Shown here piece after piece: positions 35,984-48,820 of a DNA stretch of 64,000 nucleotides. The stretch's first letter is position 1. Every line of letters starts with the position of its first letter. The DNA comes from Ascaphus truei. Its lineage: Eukaryota; Chordata; Amphibia; Anura; Ascaphidae. The stretch covers positions 139,705,048 through 139,769,047 of the forward strand of contig CM071570.1 of assembly GCA_036426205.1 (NCBI GenBank), given 5' to 3'. Position numbers and translations under genes: made by a program. The notes beneath the pieces were generated by a model, which did no database searches, was not told the origin of the DNA, and worked only from the letters and a program-made list of their open reading frames with translations.

Positions 35984-36396
35984 TTAAAGCAGCAATCCAG
36001 GTTGCATTGCTTGTTTTCTTGTTATAGGATTGAAGCAGGGGGTCTCCGTAGCTGTACCCCACTAATTTCAGCTCCAGGGACCCCTTCCTTCCAGAGATAC
36101 TTACCCTCCATAGGGGGGCCGGCATCTGCAGCCAGGGAACTTGTGTGCCTAACGAAATGGCGGCATTTAAATGTCCCGCGGGCCAATAGGAAGTCGTGAC
36201 ATCATCTGATGCGGCTTCCCATTGGCCCGTGTGACCTGGATATTTAAACTTTATAGAGATACGAGCACCCCCTACGGAGGTATCTCTAGAAGCAGGGGGG
36301 GTCCCCTGAAATGAACGGGGTTCTGCTCTGGAGACTCCCTGCTTCAATCATATAACAACAAAAAAAGTAAGAAATACAACCTAGACTGCTGATCCC
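35984..36396. mobile_element. MITE with ~50-bp terminal inverted repeats
   Basis: TTTAAAGCAGCAATCCAGGTTG, then TTGTTATAGGATTGAAGCAGG on the left is mirrored by CCCTGCTTCAATCATATAAC and ACAACCTAGACTGCTG on the right. Inner inverted tracts (CAGAGATACTTACC / GGTATCTCTAGAAG; GGCCAATAGGAAG / CTTCCCATTGGCC) make most of the element self-complementary. Confidence 0.85.
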
Positions 36397-37258
36397 TGCC
36401 CTGTCAGGGGCGCCAGCATCTTATTTTGGAGCAATGCACTGCAGACCACTCCAGCAGCAAAGGGGTTAATCAAATGCGCAACATGATTAACATCCCTGAA
36501 GTAGGAAGGACCTGTAGAGCTCTGTAGCAAAGGGGTTAATTCTCCTTTAGCGAAGCCATGAAAAGGGATTTTCCCGTCATACCACATTTATGCTATAAAC
36601 AAACTCGTAACTGATTCATAACATTCCATAGTAGAGTTATTTCACCAGACAGCGTGGACTGAGAACCATTGAAAAGAACAAAAGCAGCATTCATTGCATC
36701 TGAGACAAGGAGTGCCAGAAAGCCTGCTCGCACGCTTCCTATATACTGCACAGTCATATAGACATTTCTGAATACGTGCCCTCTCTGTACAGAATGTATA
36801 TGGATTTTATAGTCTCTGTTCCTCTGCTGTGAAGTCGGCAACATATTCTCTAGGCTGTTGTATGCATTTCCAGCACAGAAAGGGTTATCATCTTCTCTTG
36901 AATGCTTTCTTAACTTGTTTTATGGCTTCAAATATGTCACAGCTTTTCAAATCATTAACGCCTAGTTGCAAACAGAACTGCAACAAATATCCGATTTCCT
37001 GATACACCTCATACAATATCACATCACAACTACATGAGATAGCGCATTGTGAATACAACTCTACTACCAATGTCTTGTGAGCCCTTTAAATGTAATTCTT
37101 TACGAATAAAAGGAAACTTTAAGTGTTGAGCAGCATGTTATGTAGATTTGGATGAAATAAAAACAAGCCGCTGAATATTCACATAAACGTATACAACATA
37201 ATAGTAACGATAGCAATGCTAAACAGCGCTCTGCTGCAAAACTGATGCTTGATGTGTG

Positions 37259-38006
37259 TGTAGCCAGGTACCCCCTGGGCTACTATACATCTCTGCCCAA
37301 CACGCAAGTCCTGGTACCAGCGCAGGCATTGTTAGGGTTAATCTCTGCCCTACTGCAATAAACAACTCCCTAGTATTGGGGGGGGGGGTTCAAGATCAAA
37401 GTACTGCCCATAATAGGGGCATCAACCTGGGGACCCTCCCTTGGTAACAAAAAAGGGGCTGCAGCTCTATATGTAGTGTCTGTCACTCCTCAGTGAGAGA
37501 GGTTTGTTCTATCCTCTCCCCTCAGGTGGAGAGGGTTGTATCCTGTGCTGGACCAGGGACCTGAGTCCAGGCCTTCCCTCCCGCAGGGGAGTGGAAGCAG
37601 ATACCCCATACTCCATGAGAGAGTATGGGAGCTAAGGAGCGATTCCTGGGGCCTCAAGCTTCAGGGGTAAAGCTCCAGTGACGGAGAAGAAAAGAGTGTG
37701 CTGATGTATGCTCTATGATGTCAGTGTACCATGCTGTGCTGCGAAGAATAAAGACCCAGTTATGTTTTACTCCAGCCTCAGACTGCAGTGTATCAGGGGG
37801 AGGGAAGAGGTTCCCTGCAGGGACTGCACCTGTCTATGATGGGTCCTGCTGGAATGGAGGCGCTGTACCACAAATGAGAGCTACAGATACGAAAGCCAGT
37901 CCTGTCTATCCCCACTAACACCGGCTGACACTCGGAGCTCCTGTAAGCCTGAAACAACCGGGAAGCAGCAGTGAATCTCCCTTAGGGTGGGGGAACACCG
38001 GTTACA
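37259..38006 (+). mobile_element. Solo LTR of a retrotransposon
   Basis: A 748-bp stretch that begins TGTAGCCAGGTACCCCC and ends GGGAACACCGGTTACA, the TG...CA limits of a long terminal repeat. TGTG flanks both sides (37255-37258 and 38007-38010), consistent with a 4-bp target duplication. A TATA-like CTCTATATGTA at about 37467 and an AATAAAG at about 37748 lie in the order expected for a + oriented LTR. No second LTR or internal genes occur nearby. Gypsy-type or endogenous-retrovirus origin cannot be told apart here. Confidence 0.7.
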
Positions 38007-38445
38007 TGTGTAAACTATTCGACATTTATTGTATATTAAGCAGAAAATCTATTTTTAACAGAGATTGAATAGCAGCAGAAAATAGGTCTATATGCTGTCA
38101 GAATATGTTCCCTGCAGTCACTGGTAATATCGATATCAAAACTCATCAGATTCTTTTAATTGCATTTTTCCAAGTTGCTACTGTGGAATGTATCTTAGCG
38201 ATACCTCTATCTGAACTCTCCATGTTGAAAGTAATGAAAGGAGCTTGTTTTTTTTTACATCCTGGCCCCATCCCAATTGCTCCCCTCAGCCTTTAGCAAC
38301 ATCTAAAGAGGGATGGGTCAAACGGAACCATTGTGTTGCCTTTTCAAGGAGCTCTAATATTCCCAGTGGTTATTACATATCAATCCAACTACATGGGAGA
38401 GGAAAGAAAATTGTGATAGGTGTAATCACCTAAGATTTGAATACA

Positions 38446-38738
38446 CAGCAGGGCCCCGCTTCTCGGCGCTCCGCTTTTCGGGGATCCGCTGATACGGCGG
38501 CACCGAGAAGGGGGCCGCCATGTTGAATTTAAAATCTCGCATGCGCAGAATGGACGGGTGCGCCCGGCGCGCATGCGCAGACCGCCGGTTGCGCGCGCAG
38601 GTCGCAGATGCGCAAAACGGCGTAAATGCCGGTTTGCGCATGCGCAACACTGAAAATCGCTGGATCCGCTTTGCGGGGATTTTCACTATACGGCGGGCCT
38701 CTGGAACGGAACCCGCCGTATACCCCGGGGCCCTGCTG
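38446..38738. mobile_element. GC-rich DNA transposon with CAGCAGGGCCCCG ends
   Basis: Starts CAGCAGGGCCCCGCTTCTCG and ends CCGGGGCCCTGCTG. The right flank is TA; the left flank is CA, probably a mutated TA. The interior is rich in GCGCATGCGCA palindromes. Similar ends and target preference to 34422-34753 and 56593-58037. Confidence 0.75.
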
Positions 38739-39347
38739 TATACAAAATAATGACACTCATTTTTAAGACAACACAGTTGTTTCTAAATCTATTTGTAAAT
38801 TCCTGTTATTTTAAATGTAAATATTTAATTAAAAAAATATATAAAATATCATAATTAGTGTTTAATGGGCCCGTGGAACCCTTCGGGTTAGTGTAAGGCA
38901 CTTTTAGGTGATACTTAACCCTGTTTTTTAAAATATGTTCATTTGAATGTAAAGATTCTGTAGTGTAGATGCTAAATTGGATTCTACTTCAAATACTTAA
39001 GTACTTATTTACAGTATCTTGAGTAGGGCAAGTGCCTAAAACTAGAGGGCATTCAATAAAATGGACTATTTTAAAACCATGTCATTTAAACAAATTATTT
39101 GCTCAGGTTTGGGCTATTTAACGTAAGGCAATATCCGGAGCAGGAAGTCAAACACCTTCCATGTTTCAGTTTGGTATGCTTACAAATTAACCTTAAAAAA
39201 TATTTTAAAAGACTTTTAGATGTCAGATTTTTGTAAACAAAATTTGAAAAATGCAATTGCCTTATTTAACACCTTGTACACTTTGCTCGGCAGAGGGACT
39301 GCCCCTTTAAACATCTGTAATGTGAGAGGCTTTCAGTTCATTTAGAG

Positions 39348-39465
39348 CAGGCCTGCACAACTCCAGTATGACTGAGCCACTAATTGAGCCAGCTGTGCTG
39401 AAGTAGATATATCCTGAAAACCTGGCCTGTTTGCGGCCCTCGAGGACTGGAGTTGTGCAGGCCTG
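39348..39465. mobile_element. 118-bp hAT MITE with perfect 8-bp target duplication
   Basis: Ends CAGGCCTGCACAACTCCAG and CTGGAGTTGTGCAGGCCTG are perfect inverted repeats. The flanks 39340-39347 and 39466-39473 are both ATTTAGAG. An 8-bp duplication is diagnostic of the hAT superfamily. It shares its ends with the 1.8-kb element at 30614-32390. The interior resembles the GGTGGCCAAC palindromic MITEs. Confidence 0.9.
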
Positions 39466-40070
39466 ATTTAGAGCCTTTTATGTGATGTCACTACTGAGCA
39501 GGACCTGCACTCTCCTCCCTCTACAGCCAAAGTGACCTTGACTTCTAATTAGTTCTATTGCAGAATTGTGTCAGAGGAATGGTGTCAAATAGGCCAGGAT
39601 TGGAGGAAAGAGTTGATGGACAAGCATTTGCATTTAAGGGTATCCACTGAAAACAACCACTCACTTCCTCTCTAATAAAGTGAATTATTTTCTTTAAAAA
39701 TGTACTTGTTTTACATTACATTACATTAGGTGTTTAAGTTGGACTGCCGGTTACATTCATGGAATCACATTTAAATGGCTTCATTATTGTTGCTACGTCT
39801 TACAAACCATACAACATAAAACAAAAAGAAATGAGCTGGAGAAAAAAAAAAAAAGCTTTGAAGCAGCAATACTACACCCCACCCCCTTTTTTCCCCCTCT
39901 CCAAATATGTGACAATATATAATTGTACGTTCTTACCTAAACTGGCAATCATTTGTTGCTTCTGTTCTAAATCTGTAAAATCCTGATTGTGTGCCTAACT
40001 AAATGGCTGCCTTCTAACATTGTGCTGCAATCTCTGAAATGCTGCAGCTGATCTGTAACATTATATTACT

Positions 40071-40385
40071 AAGGCTGGGGCCGTGGTGCCTTCATGTGTG
40101 CGGAGGCTGGGAAGTGACCCGTGTGAAGCAGGTGCTTTCCCTGGCCATGGTAGACGTGCTGTGGGGGGGGGGGCTTGCCTAGGGGTGTCACGGAGCTGGT
40201 TCGCGAACCGCTCACGTGACCGGCCTGTCGCTCCAAGAAATCAGTTTCAACTGATTTCTTGCGCAACGCCCCCTCCTGCTTCCACGCGCCCGCAAGTCGC
40301 ATGGACGCGATCACTGCCTTAAGGCAATCTGATCGCTCAGCGTGCGGACACCTCCGCACGTCTGCGACACCATGGCCCCAGCCTT
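40071..40385. mobile_element. GC-rich MITE with AAGGCTGGGGCC ends
   Basis: AAGGCTGGGGCCGTGGTG at the left is mirrored by CACCATGGCCCCAGCCTT at the right, with TA outside both ends. The core has a GGTTCGCGAACC palindrome and a perfect hairpin around AAATCAGTTTCAACTGATTT (40234-40262). Copies of the core occur at 11392 and, inverted, at 47761. Confidence 0.85.
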
Positions 40386-41759
40386 AGTGCAACACAGTAT
40401 TTTTACAACTTTTCATTGTAACACAGTAGACGTCTGCTGTTTAGAACACAGCAACAGATCTGTTTGTGATACTTTGCTGCATAGAGAAGAGTGGGCGATA
40501 GAAGAATTCCCTTTGTTTATAGCACGTCCATTATTTGATTAAAATCCTCTTTTTGTCCTATTTCCAGAAATTTCTGGTTACTGTTCGTGCATTGTTTCTC
40601 AGTAACTTTGCTCGCATTTCTGTGTACTTAATTTAAAAGTCAAAATTATTCCTGCTTTGTTATGCATACGGACCATTAAAGGGCTACTGACACCTCAGGA
40701 AATACTTTGAAACCTACTCCACATGCAAGCTACTGATCATTAAAATTCAGATGCTGAAATTCAGCATTTCCTTCCCATTGTTCTTGAACCTCTTCTATGT
40801 GGGCCCAGAGGAATTCTACACCCAGGAGACAGAAGAGCGAATGGAAGGATGTTTCTAACAATGCTGTACCATCTACCTGGATAAATGCAAAACAGCCTAA
40901 TAACTGCAGCACGGCTTCAGCATGGATATAGGTCTCAATCTCAAAGAACTAAGCCATTATGTGCAGCCATTATTTTCCTATCTGTGAAGTGAGGATTAAG
41001 TTGTGCAGGGCTACTGTAGATCTGACCAACTTGTTTAGTAGACTTGGGTGCAACTTAAAAGAGTAGCCTTCAAGTTGAACAAATAACCCATATTGTTCAG
41101 TATCTGGAGGGTAATATTCACCATAGTAAGACAGCCATCATCACTTTTTAACAGATGTTCAAGTGAATAGCCTAATGTGGCAACTGCACTTTAGAAAATA
41201 TCCAATGCAGAGCTTGAATGAATGTACATTTACATTTCCCCCACAGATCTGTAGAGCAGGGCACAGATGGGAACCAAACTGCACTTGATTTGGACCAGAT
41301 CCTACAGTTTTGCCTGTTAAATTTCAGAATGTGATTAAAGATTGCCCTGCGCCCCAAACATTAAAGAGCCCTTACTGCAGCGGCACACTGAAACCTCAAA
41401 CGGATCAAGCTGACAATGTTCTGCAGCCTACAGTAGCTCTGCCATATTTAACTGTGTATTGCTCATTTGTGAAGGAATGTTTAACATTTCTCCCCTTGCA
41501 AATGAATATACTGCCTTGAATAATGGCACCCACCATCTATGCCAGACCTGATTTGGAGAGTTCTAGCTACAGTACCGCATTCTTATATCTGTCAGTGGAG
41601 TCTCACTGATAGCAGCCACAACTTTTCCATTAAAAAGTTTTTTTTTTTTTTGTCCAAAATCAGAAATCCAACTGATTTTGGTTAGAGGTGAAAGTTTCTG
41701 CTTTATATATCTTATTAACTGAGTGCACATCAACCCACATTGCACACACTTACCCACAT

Positions 41760-43030
41760 ACGGGAATTGAGCTATTTATATCTTTACAACCAGGCTCACA
41801 GACGCTATCACCCACCTGACAGTATTAGATACGCAATCTATTTTTCCTCTCCCTACCCGGTTAATTAAATGTTCGGTGGTGTTCATTAATACACCACACC
41901 GGGCGGGAACTGTATACAGTATATTGGACTTACACTAAGTGGGCCATCTAATCTACTGCATACTCATAGAGGCTGCATCTATTTATGTATAGACCATCTA
42001 GTGAGTCTTATATCAGACCTTAGGATAGACTCCAAACATTTTACCAAGAGTGCTATCCAACATTAACCTCCTCCTCACCCGGCTAACTAAACGTCCGGTG
42101 GTGTTCATTAATACACCACACCGGGTGGGAGTTGCATAGAGTACCTTTGAGCTACACTTAGTGGGCCTGGGAATTAAGTCCAGACCTCAATACCAACTTA
42201 GTCTATACCACTTTACACTGTGGGCTCAGTAATCAACACTGCTACACTTTGAAATATATATTGCCTATATATCTTTACTCAATTACACTGTGCCGTTTCC
42301 ACGGAAGTTCGTGGGAAGTTACTCACTCACTAATATCTATTTGTGTGAGCACTCCCGAATAGGCTGAGGCACTATATTACTGACAGAGATTGTGAATGTG
42401 CTATGATGAAATCTCTTGTACATATTATGCATTTGGCTTTCAGCCTTTCCCTAGCTACATAGTAGCCTTTTAACCTTACGTTATACTTTCATGCGTCATT
42501 TCTAGGGACACCTATAATTTTATTGATTCATATCTATTGGAGTACCCAATTGGATGTATTGATCTGTATACATATTTAGTATGTGAGTGCTGTGACATTG
42601 TATATCTATCACTCACCAGAAGTTTTCTATGAGTACTCCCTCTGAATCAATTTTTACTCAGTGCAGGTATACATTTATGTGTCTTGTCCGGTACATCTCT
42701 GATAGGACAATAATCACCTACACTTCCATACCTCACTGTGGCATAAGCCAAATATCTATTCTGCATATGCCAGTTATCTAGGGTTCCCTTGATCTACATG
42801 GCAACCAGCCTAGTCTATAGGACTGGGAGTTAGCTATTTAATTCGGTTTTAAGTGTTGTGTTCACTGTTACCCTAACAATTTATTAAAGGTTTATTTATT
42901 TATACCCTTTCATCACCCTACGAGTGCTTGTTCTAAAGGGGTCCTCCTTCTTGCCTATGCAAGTACTTTCTATGTTACCAAGTTATATATCTGCCGCAAC
43001 TTTTATCCTGCGCTATGAAACTAGAAGAAT
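41760..43030. repeat. Unclassified repeat with two ~90-bp direct copies
   Basis: 41855-41945 and 42070-42165 are direct copies sharing GGTGGTGTTCATTAATACAC CACACCGGG-type sequence and a TACACT(A/T)AGTGGGCC tract. The rest to about 43030 is AT-rich without long frames and ends near TTTATTAAAGGTTTATTTAT. Could be the non-coding end of a retroelement. Confidence 0.5.
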
Positions 43031-44164
43031 CTTTAGTTAGCTGGAAGCAAGTAGTTATACTTTTTACTTTATGCATTAAGGCTTAAACAAGTAATTCTCC
43101 TGTAAATTGCCAATTTGGTAATAAACTACACCTACAAAAGGAGCTCCTAAAACACAAAAAAAAAATCTTCACAAAATCCACAATTGAGCCATTATGACTC
43201 CGTATGTTCTGCAATCATACATATTATCTCTGCTTTCCACTTCTCTTCTGCCTTTGTTATCTATTCTGCCAATATTGCTAACTTAACTCCGTGTCACCGT
43301 GAGATTCTAATCACATCCCGATAGGCCAAATCTTCAATGACCACAGAAATGGAAGAATGGCAGGTTCGCCACCCTGACATTATTAAGCACTATAGAAAGG
43401 TATAATGCATGGGAATTATACTATGTCTTTGCAGTCTGCATGAACGGAGATAGCGCTAGCAAAACTGTGAATTACTCAATATGGCTGCAATTAGGGGACA
43501 TAAAAAAATAATTCTCTGTATCAAGGCAATTTTGAAGCAAAAGCTTTGCTTGTGATTTGGGAAGTATTAGGAGGAGATACATGGTGTGTATGTTGTAATG
43601 CAATTAATTCAATTCTACCTCCTTGCAGCATTTTGTTTCCATCTAATTAAAAAGACCCCCAAAAAACATCCAGATTTGACTGGTTTATGAAGTGTAATAT
43701 TGTGTCCCAGATGTAAAAAAAAATTGCTTCTTACATTTGATGCAAATGGGATCTAAAAATGGTGCAGTGAATCAACACACATTTCTCTGCATTGAAACAA
43801 AGGACCTCAAAAGTGTAGAACAGTCAACAGTTCATTGGGGATAAAAAGCACAAGTTTATACACTGTCCCCACAGCAAAGAAAAACAAAGCCACATGCTCC
43901 TCATTGAGTTTGATATATTGGGCCTCAGCAGCCAATGTAGGTTGGCAGCAAAGAAAAACACTAGATTTAAATAATAATAATAATTATTATCGTTTATTTG
44001 TAAAGCGCAGACATATGCCGCAGCGCAGTTACAGAGATGTTAAACGACATAAACAGAGTCACATGTCAAATTAAGACAAACAAGCGCAAACAGATACGGA
44101 AGGTAATGAGGAGCAATATACAATAACTGTTTATGCCGCGCTGTAGGTTTGTTGCTCTCCAACT

Positions 44165-44458
44165 TCATGATGCCTAAGGCCGGGCTTATAGCGCCGGCGA
44201 CGTCGCCCGAAAACAAATACATTGTTGCCGCCGCGTGCGCTTATAATGCACGCGGCGGCAACAAGCGACGGAGCGAAAACCCGACGCTGGCAAAATTTGA
44301 TTTTTCAAGGGCCGTTGCGTCACGTGGCGGCCCTTGAACAAATCAAATTCCGGGAATCCCGCGATGCCGCCGACCGTCGAAACATAACTTTTGCCGGTGG
44401 CGACGGCTTACGTCACCCGTCGTGTCGCCGTCGGCAGCACTATAGACAAAGCCTAAGG
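44165..44458. mobile_element. GC-rich MITE (CCTAAGGC ends)
   Basis: CTAAGGCCGGGCTTATAGCG at the left is imperfectly mirrored by CACTATAGACAAAGCCTAAG at the right. Nested inverted tracts (CCGCCGCGTGCGCTTATAAT / ATGCACGCGGCGG; CAAATTTGATTTTTCAAGGG / CCCTTGAACAAATCAAATT) fold most of it into hairpins. CpG density is due to the insertion. Confidence 0.75.
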
Positions 44459-45599
44459 CAGAGCTACTAATATAGTTACAGGTCAAGTAAACAGCACAAC
44501 TGGGTGATCTTTAAAATGGCCTCCCCAGTTTGTTTACATTGAATTTATTCTGTTTGGTTCGTGTTGTTGATGCTTTTAGTGATATAGAACAGCGTGCATT
44601 ACATATGTGTCTCCCATAGACGGCAAACTGGCAACGCAGTCTCAATCGCAAAATGTCCCGGCAGGGAGGTGGGAACCAGAGCACAAGGCTCGCACTGCCT
44701 TTTTCATGAACAAAGCGGCATCTCATTGTAGATTTGCATGTTTCTTATTTATCCATGAGTAAGCTGGCTAAAAGCTACGCTGCTAAAATTAAAATCAATA
44801 AAAGGAAGGCGAGCCAAGCTCGGAGATTGCACAGCTTTTTTTGTGCTTTGTAGTGTATAAACAAACGGACATAAAAGTCTGTCTAATGTGTTATTAAATA
44901 ATATAAATATAAGTGTGTGCCTCAGAGCAAAAGTATCTGTGTTTTCCTGTATTGTTTTCATTTGATGATTAATGTATTAATATATGGACAAAAAAGCATG
45001 TCTGGTGCAAAGAGAGACCGTCCTGGGATTTCCTTTAGTTATGGTGGAATTAGCAGCAATTACAGGCTAACGAGATTACTGTGGCGACTGCAGTAAGGTA
45101 GTCTAATTTATGGGATATTTATTTTGTAGGAGTGGCTAGTTTTGTTTCCCATACATTCCACAAGTGAAGTCCCAAAAGCACGGCCAGGTCTGCACATCAG
45201 GAAAGAGATGTGCCGTTCAATTGGCAACATTTATTATAATTGTAATAATATGGAAGCTCTCATACATGGACATTTTATTTACCATTGTAAATGGCCAGTA
45301 ACATTTATGTGACAGTATACACGATGCACATACTGTATTGTGTTCGTTAGGTGTCATAAGTAATCATACACCATTTATACAGGAATACAGCTGTGGCCCC
45401 CAAAGGTACAGTGTTCATAGCATAAACCTGAAACCACAGTGGTAGCTACTTTGCCGAGCCCGAGCAAACAGTGCATAGCTACATTTTTTGGGGCCCCCTC
45501 AAACATTTCGAAAGGGTCCCCTTAAACAAAAAACATAAAATAAATGTTGTTTCCACCAGGGTTCCCATGGGAACGGCATTGCGAGCAACCCCCCTCTAA

Positions 45600-45940
45600 T
45601 GCTCACATTTCCCCCCCATGTTTCACTCCCTTTCTTACTCTTACTCCGTCTCTCCTCACTCAATTACATACACACACTTCCCCCCGTATATACACACACA
45701 AACACCCACAATTCCTCCCCTACACACACAAACACACAATTCCCCCCCCACACACACACATACACAATTCGCCCGTATATACCAACCTAATCCCTCCCTT
45801 TATACATATTTGTGTCTTTATTTATATAGCGCCAAAAGTGTACTCAGCGCTTCACCAAGATAATATATATCTATATATACACACACACACAATTCCTCCC
45901 ACCCTACACACACAAAATCTCAATCTCTCTCTCTCAATTT

Positions 45941-45992
<52 letters not shown>

Positions 45993-46010
45993 CATACATA
46001 CACACCCTTT
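45600..46010. repeat. (CACA)n and (CT)n microsatellite cluster
   Basis: ACAC-rich tracts interrupted by TTCCCCCC run from about 45665 to 45910, followed by a pure (CT)n block at 45943-45984. The 220-codon frame at 45544-46206 is translated microsatellite, not a gene. Confidence 0.9.
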
Positions 46011-46882
46011 CTTACCTGGGGGTGAGGGAGAGGGCAGCGCAGACCCCCACCTGTGTGGGAGCTGCAGAGTGCTGAGCCATGCGGGAGGCGGGGAAACCGT
46101 GAAGGTCCCGCCGCAAACAGAGGCAGCAAAGAGCAGCAAACAGTACTGGCCGGCAGGGTCCCCCACGATTTCAGGCCCCCCGCATTGTGGGGTTTATACG
46201 GCATGATAGTTACACTACTGCGTACAAAACATTTTTTAATCAGTATGAGAAACGGCAAGGTAAAGGTAGCTTGTGTAAAACATGCTGCAGGGAGAGATGA
46301 GTCACAGCAACAAGGTGCACAAAGTCAGTAGTACAAAGGGCTTAAAAAGGGGTCACTGCAGATACCTTTCCCAGTGCATAGAAAAGTATTACCATTTTCT
46401 GTACACAGGAACATCTCTGAGATTTGAGGTTCTTCAGGGCGGGGACTAACGTCAAGTGCCAACCTGACTTTTGTACAAAGCTGCTCATCTGAATGGCCCG
46501 AACTACAGTATGCACAACTTGCATGACATGCTATGCACGGTCAGGCCTATAAACAACAGTGATGTAATACCCAAGTCATGTTCCTAGCCCAGAATTTGAA
46601 TTACCTCTATAGCGTCTATTTCCAGCTCTCTCATTACTTGGCATAGTGCACACACATGGAAGAACGAAGCAGAGCATGCCAAAAGTTTGGAATTCATTTC
46701 GCTTCTGTCAACAGCTTATGCTTCTGCAAAATGTAGGCTTCCACTGTACTGCTAGAGGAGGACATATACGGTAACACAGACATAGCCCAGAGACTTCAAT
46801 TACAAACTCACATAGACTGTCCAGACACCTGCTTTATGTCTGTCGAGTTGATGGTTGTGGATGATGTCTTTCAGTCTACACG

Positions 46883-47711
46883 CAGGGGTGGCCAACTTCA
46901 GTCTTCAAGGGCCACCAACAGGTCACATTTTCAGGATATCCCTGCTTCTGCAAGGCCCAGAGCCACTAGGCAAGGGGCAACTTGACTGCCTGATGAGTGA
47001 GGGGGGGGGGGGTGGAGGGAAGGGGGGTAGGAGCTTATGTTTACAAGTTGGGGTTTGGGGGGAGGAGTGAGGAAAGGGCTATGTTATATCAGTGCTGGAA
47101 GGAGAATTTGCATGCCTCTTTGAATCCAGACCTGTGAGGAGTCCCACCTTCCCTCCCTTTTTATAAATGTATTCTTCTAATTGGTGTATGTTGTGCTAAC
47201 TTTGTTATTTCTTGTTACAGCTTTGCGGGAAGGTGTTAGAGGGAGAAGGGACCCTGGCGTAAAGTTGGTTCCTTGTGGGGAGGTCCAAGATACCTTTAGT
47301 AGTTATTTGGGGAAGGCGGGGTCATACTTGGCTTGGGCGGTCGGTATGGCAGTGTCCTTTCAGTGGTGATGTTGTCTGGGGACAAGTGGTTTGTGCGGCC
47401 ACTTGGCAAATGGTTACAAGCTAGGAGTATCCCTCGGGCTTATGGATGGTTACAGTGTAATTTAATAGGGTACCCCAATTATGTTAATTGTGTTAAGGAT
47501 TAATAAAGTTGCGACCTGTTTCTTCCAACCACATGTGTGTTTCATTAATAAAGGGGTGGTCAACGGGGGGAGTGGGGGGAGAGTCACGGCGCACCCCACC
47601 CCCAAAGGGTCGAGGGATAGGCAAGTCAAGTGGCTGATTGAGCCACTTGTGTTGAATTAGGGATATCCTGAAAACCTGACATGTTGGTGGCCCTGAAGTT
47701 GGCCACCCCTG
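46883..47711. mobile_element. Palindromic hAT-like MITE split by a ~655-bp insertion
   Basis: The left half (CAGGGGTGGCCAACTTCAGT ... GGATATCCCTGCTTC) ends near 46956. The right half (GTGGCTGATTGAGCCAC ... GTTGGCCACCCCTG) starts near 47615. Uninterrupted relatives are about 170-176 bp. The inserted DNA is G-rich, with no recognisable gene or terminal repeats. Confidence 0.8.
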
Positions 47712-47760
47712 GTTAGCATAGTAGAGGGACAGATGAAGCATCTGCCACTGAAGAAGTTAG

Positions 47761-48078
47761 GCCTCGGCCAGGGCGGTGCTAAGCAGGCGCGCGCGCTCAT
47801 GCTGGCCGCTACGAAACACATTGAGGCAACGTGTGTGGCCAGCGTGAGCAAGCGCCTGCTCGGCGCTTAGATGCTTGCAGAGCAAGCAAAATTGATTTTG
47901 CCGCTCGCAAGCGCGTCACGTGAACGGTTCGCCCAATGAGGGCGAACCAGCTCCGTGACGTCGTGGCCACGCCCCCAGACGAGCGCGCACCTAGCCGGCC
48001 ACGAATCGCCCGGCCGAGCAGGGGGCAGTGCACAAGCGCCAGTGCGCCCGTTCCCTGCCTGGCTGCAGCCTAAAGCAC
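47761..48078. mobile_element. GC-rich MITE, inverted relative of the 40-kb element
   Basis: TAGGCCTCGGCCAGGGCGGTG to CCCTGCCTGGCTGCAGCCTAA. On the minus strand it carries GGAGCTGGTTCGCCC and CACGTGACG, matching the core at 40190-40220. Inverted GAGCAAGCGCCTGCTCGG tracts give hairpins. Confidence 0.7.
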
Positions 48079-48179
48079 AGAGTTGGAGGCATGAGAAGCA
48101 TGTGGAGTTAAAATAGTTGCTCTTCTTGTGTGGGTTACTGAGAAATGTAAAGCATGTCACACATCAACGTATATATGCA

Positions 48180-48820
48180 TACATACAAGTGTTACACCTT
48201 TTCCTGGGCAATGTGTAGTTCAGTATTAGGTGTTACCAATCTTATTCGGACCAACAACTGATATTTCTCAGAGTTTAACACAGATGCAAAAGCCAAGATA
48301 AGCTAATTAAATGGAAAGTAGAATCAGGGGGCAAGTGGGTTTTTAATCCCAAATCTTGCCCTCTGATTCTACCTTCTGCTTTTTTTTTCTATTAAAAAAA
48401 AAAAAGACAAGGAGTGCTCCTTTCTGTTCTTTTCGTATGCAGCTTGCCCCAGTGATCACAGGAGGTTACAGAGCAGCAGGAGAAGTCATTGCAAAGTCTG
48501 ACCACCCAGGAGCCCTAAGGTCAGTGCGAGTGGAACGATTTCTTTGATGACCTTAGTTTTTCATCCGTGTTCATTAAACTCATGGACCTTCGTTTTTCAT
48601 CCGTGTTCATTAAACTCATGGAATCTTTGTAAATCAGTATAGCTGACCTGAGCAAGATAGGGGAACTCTTGAAAGTTTGTCCTAAAATATCAATTATTAG
48701 TCCAACTTAAAAATTTTTTAAAAAAAAGGTATCACCTAATACTAAGGTCCTCATTTTCCTCTGGACTATCGCAGCTGGACTAACACGGCTATTTCTACTT
48801 AATTCATCCTAGGAAACGTT
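48180..48820. repeat. Two inverted copies of the GGACTAACACGGCTATT repeat
   Basis: 48180-48345 carries the family in reverse (CAGTATTAGGTGTTACC, GGACCAACAACTGATATTTC). 48590-48810 carries it forward (GAACTCTTGAAAGTTTGT, GGTATCACCTAATAC, GGACTAACACGGCTATTTCT). A 40-bp direct repeat containing TTTTTCATCCGTGTTCATTA lies between them (48557-48620). Confidence 0.7.

Noticed and set aside
45544..46206. 220-codon frame on the + strand
   Set aside because: Made of (CACA)n and (CT)n microsatellite followed by part of a GC-rich repeat; no domain or homology recognised.
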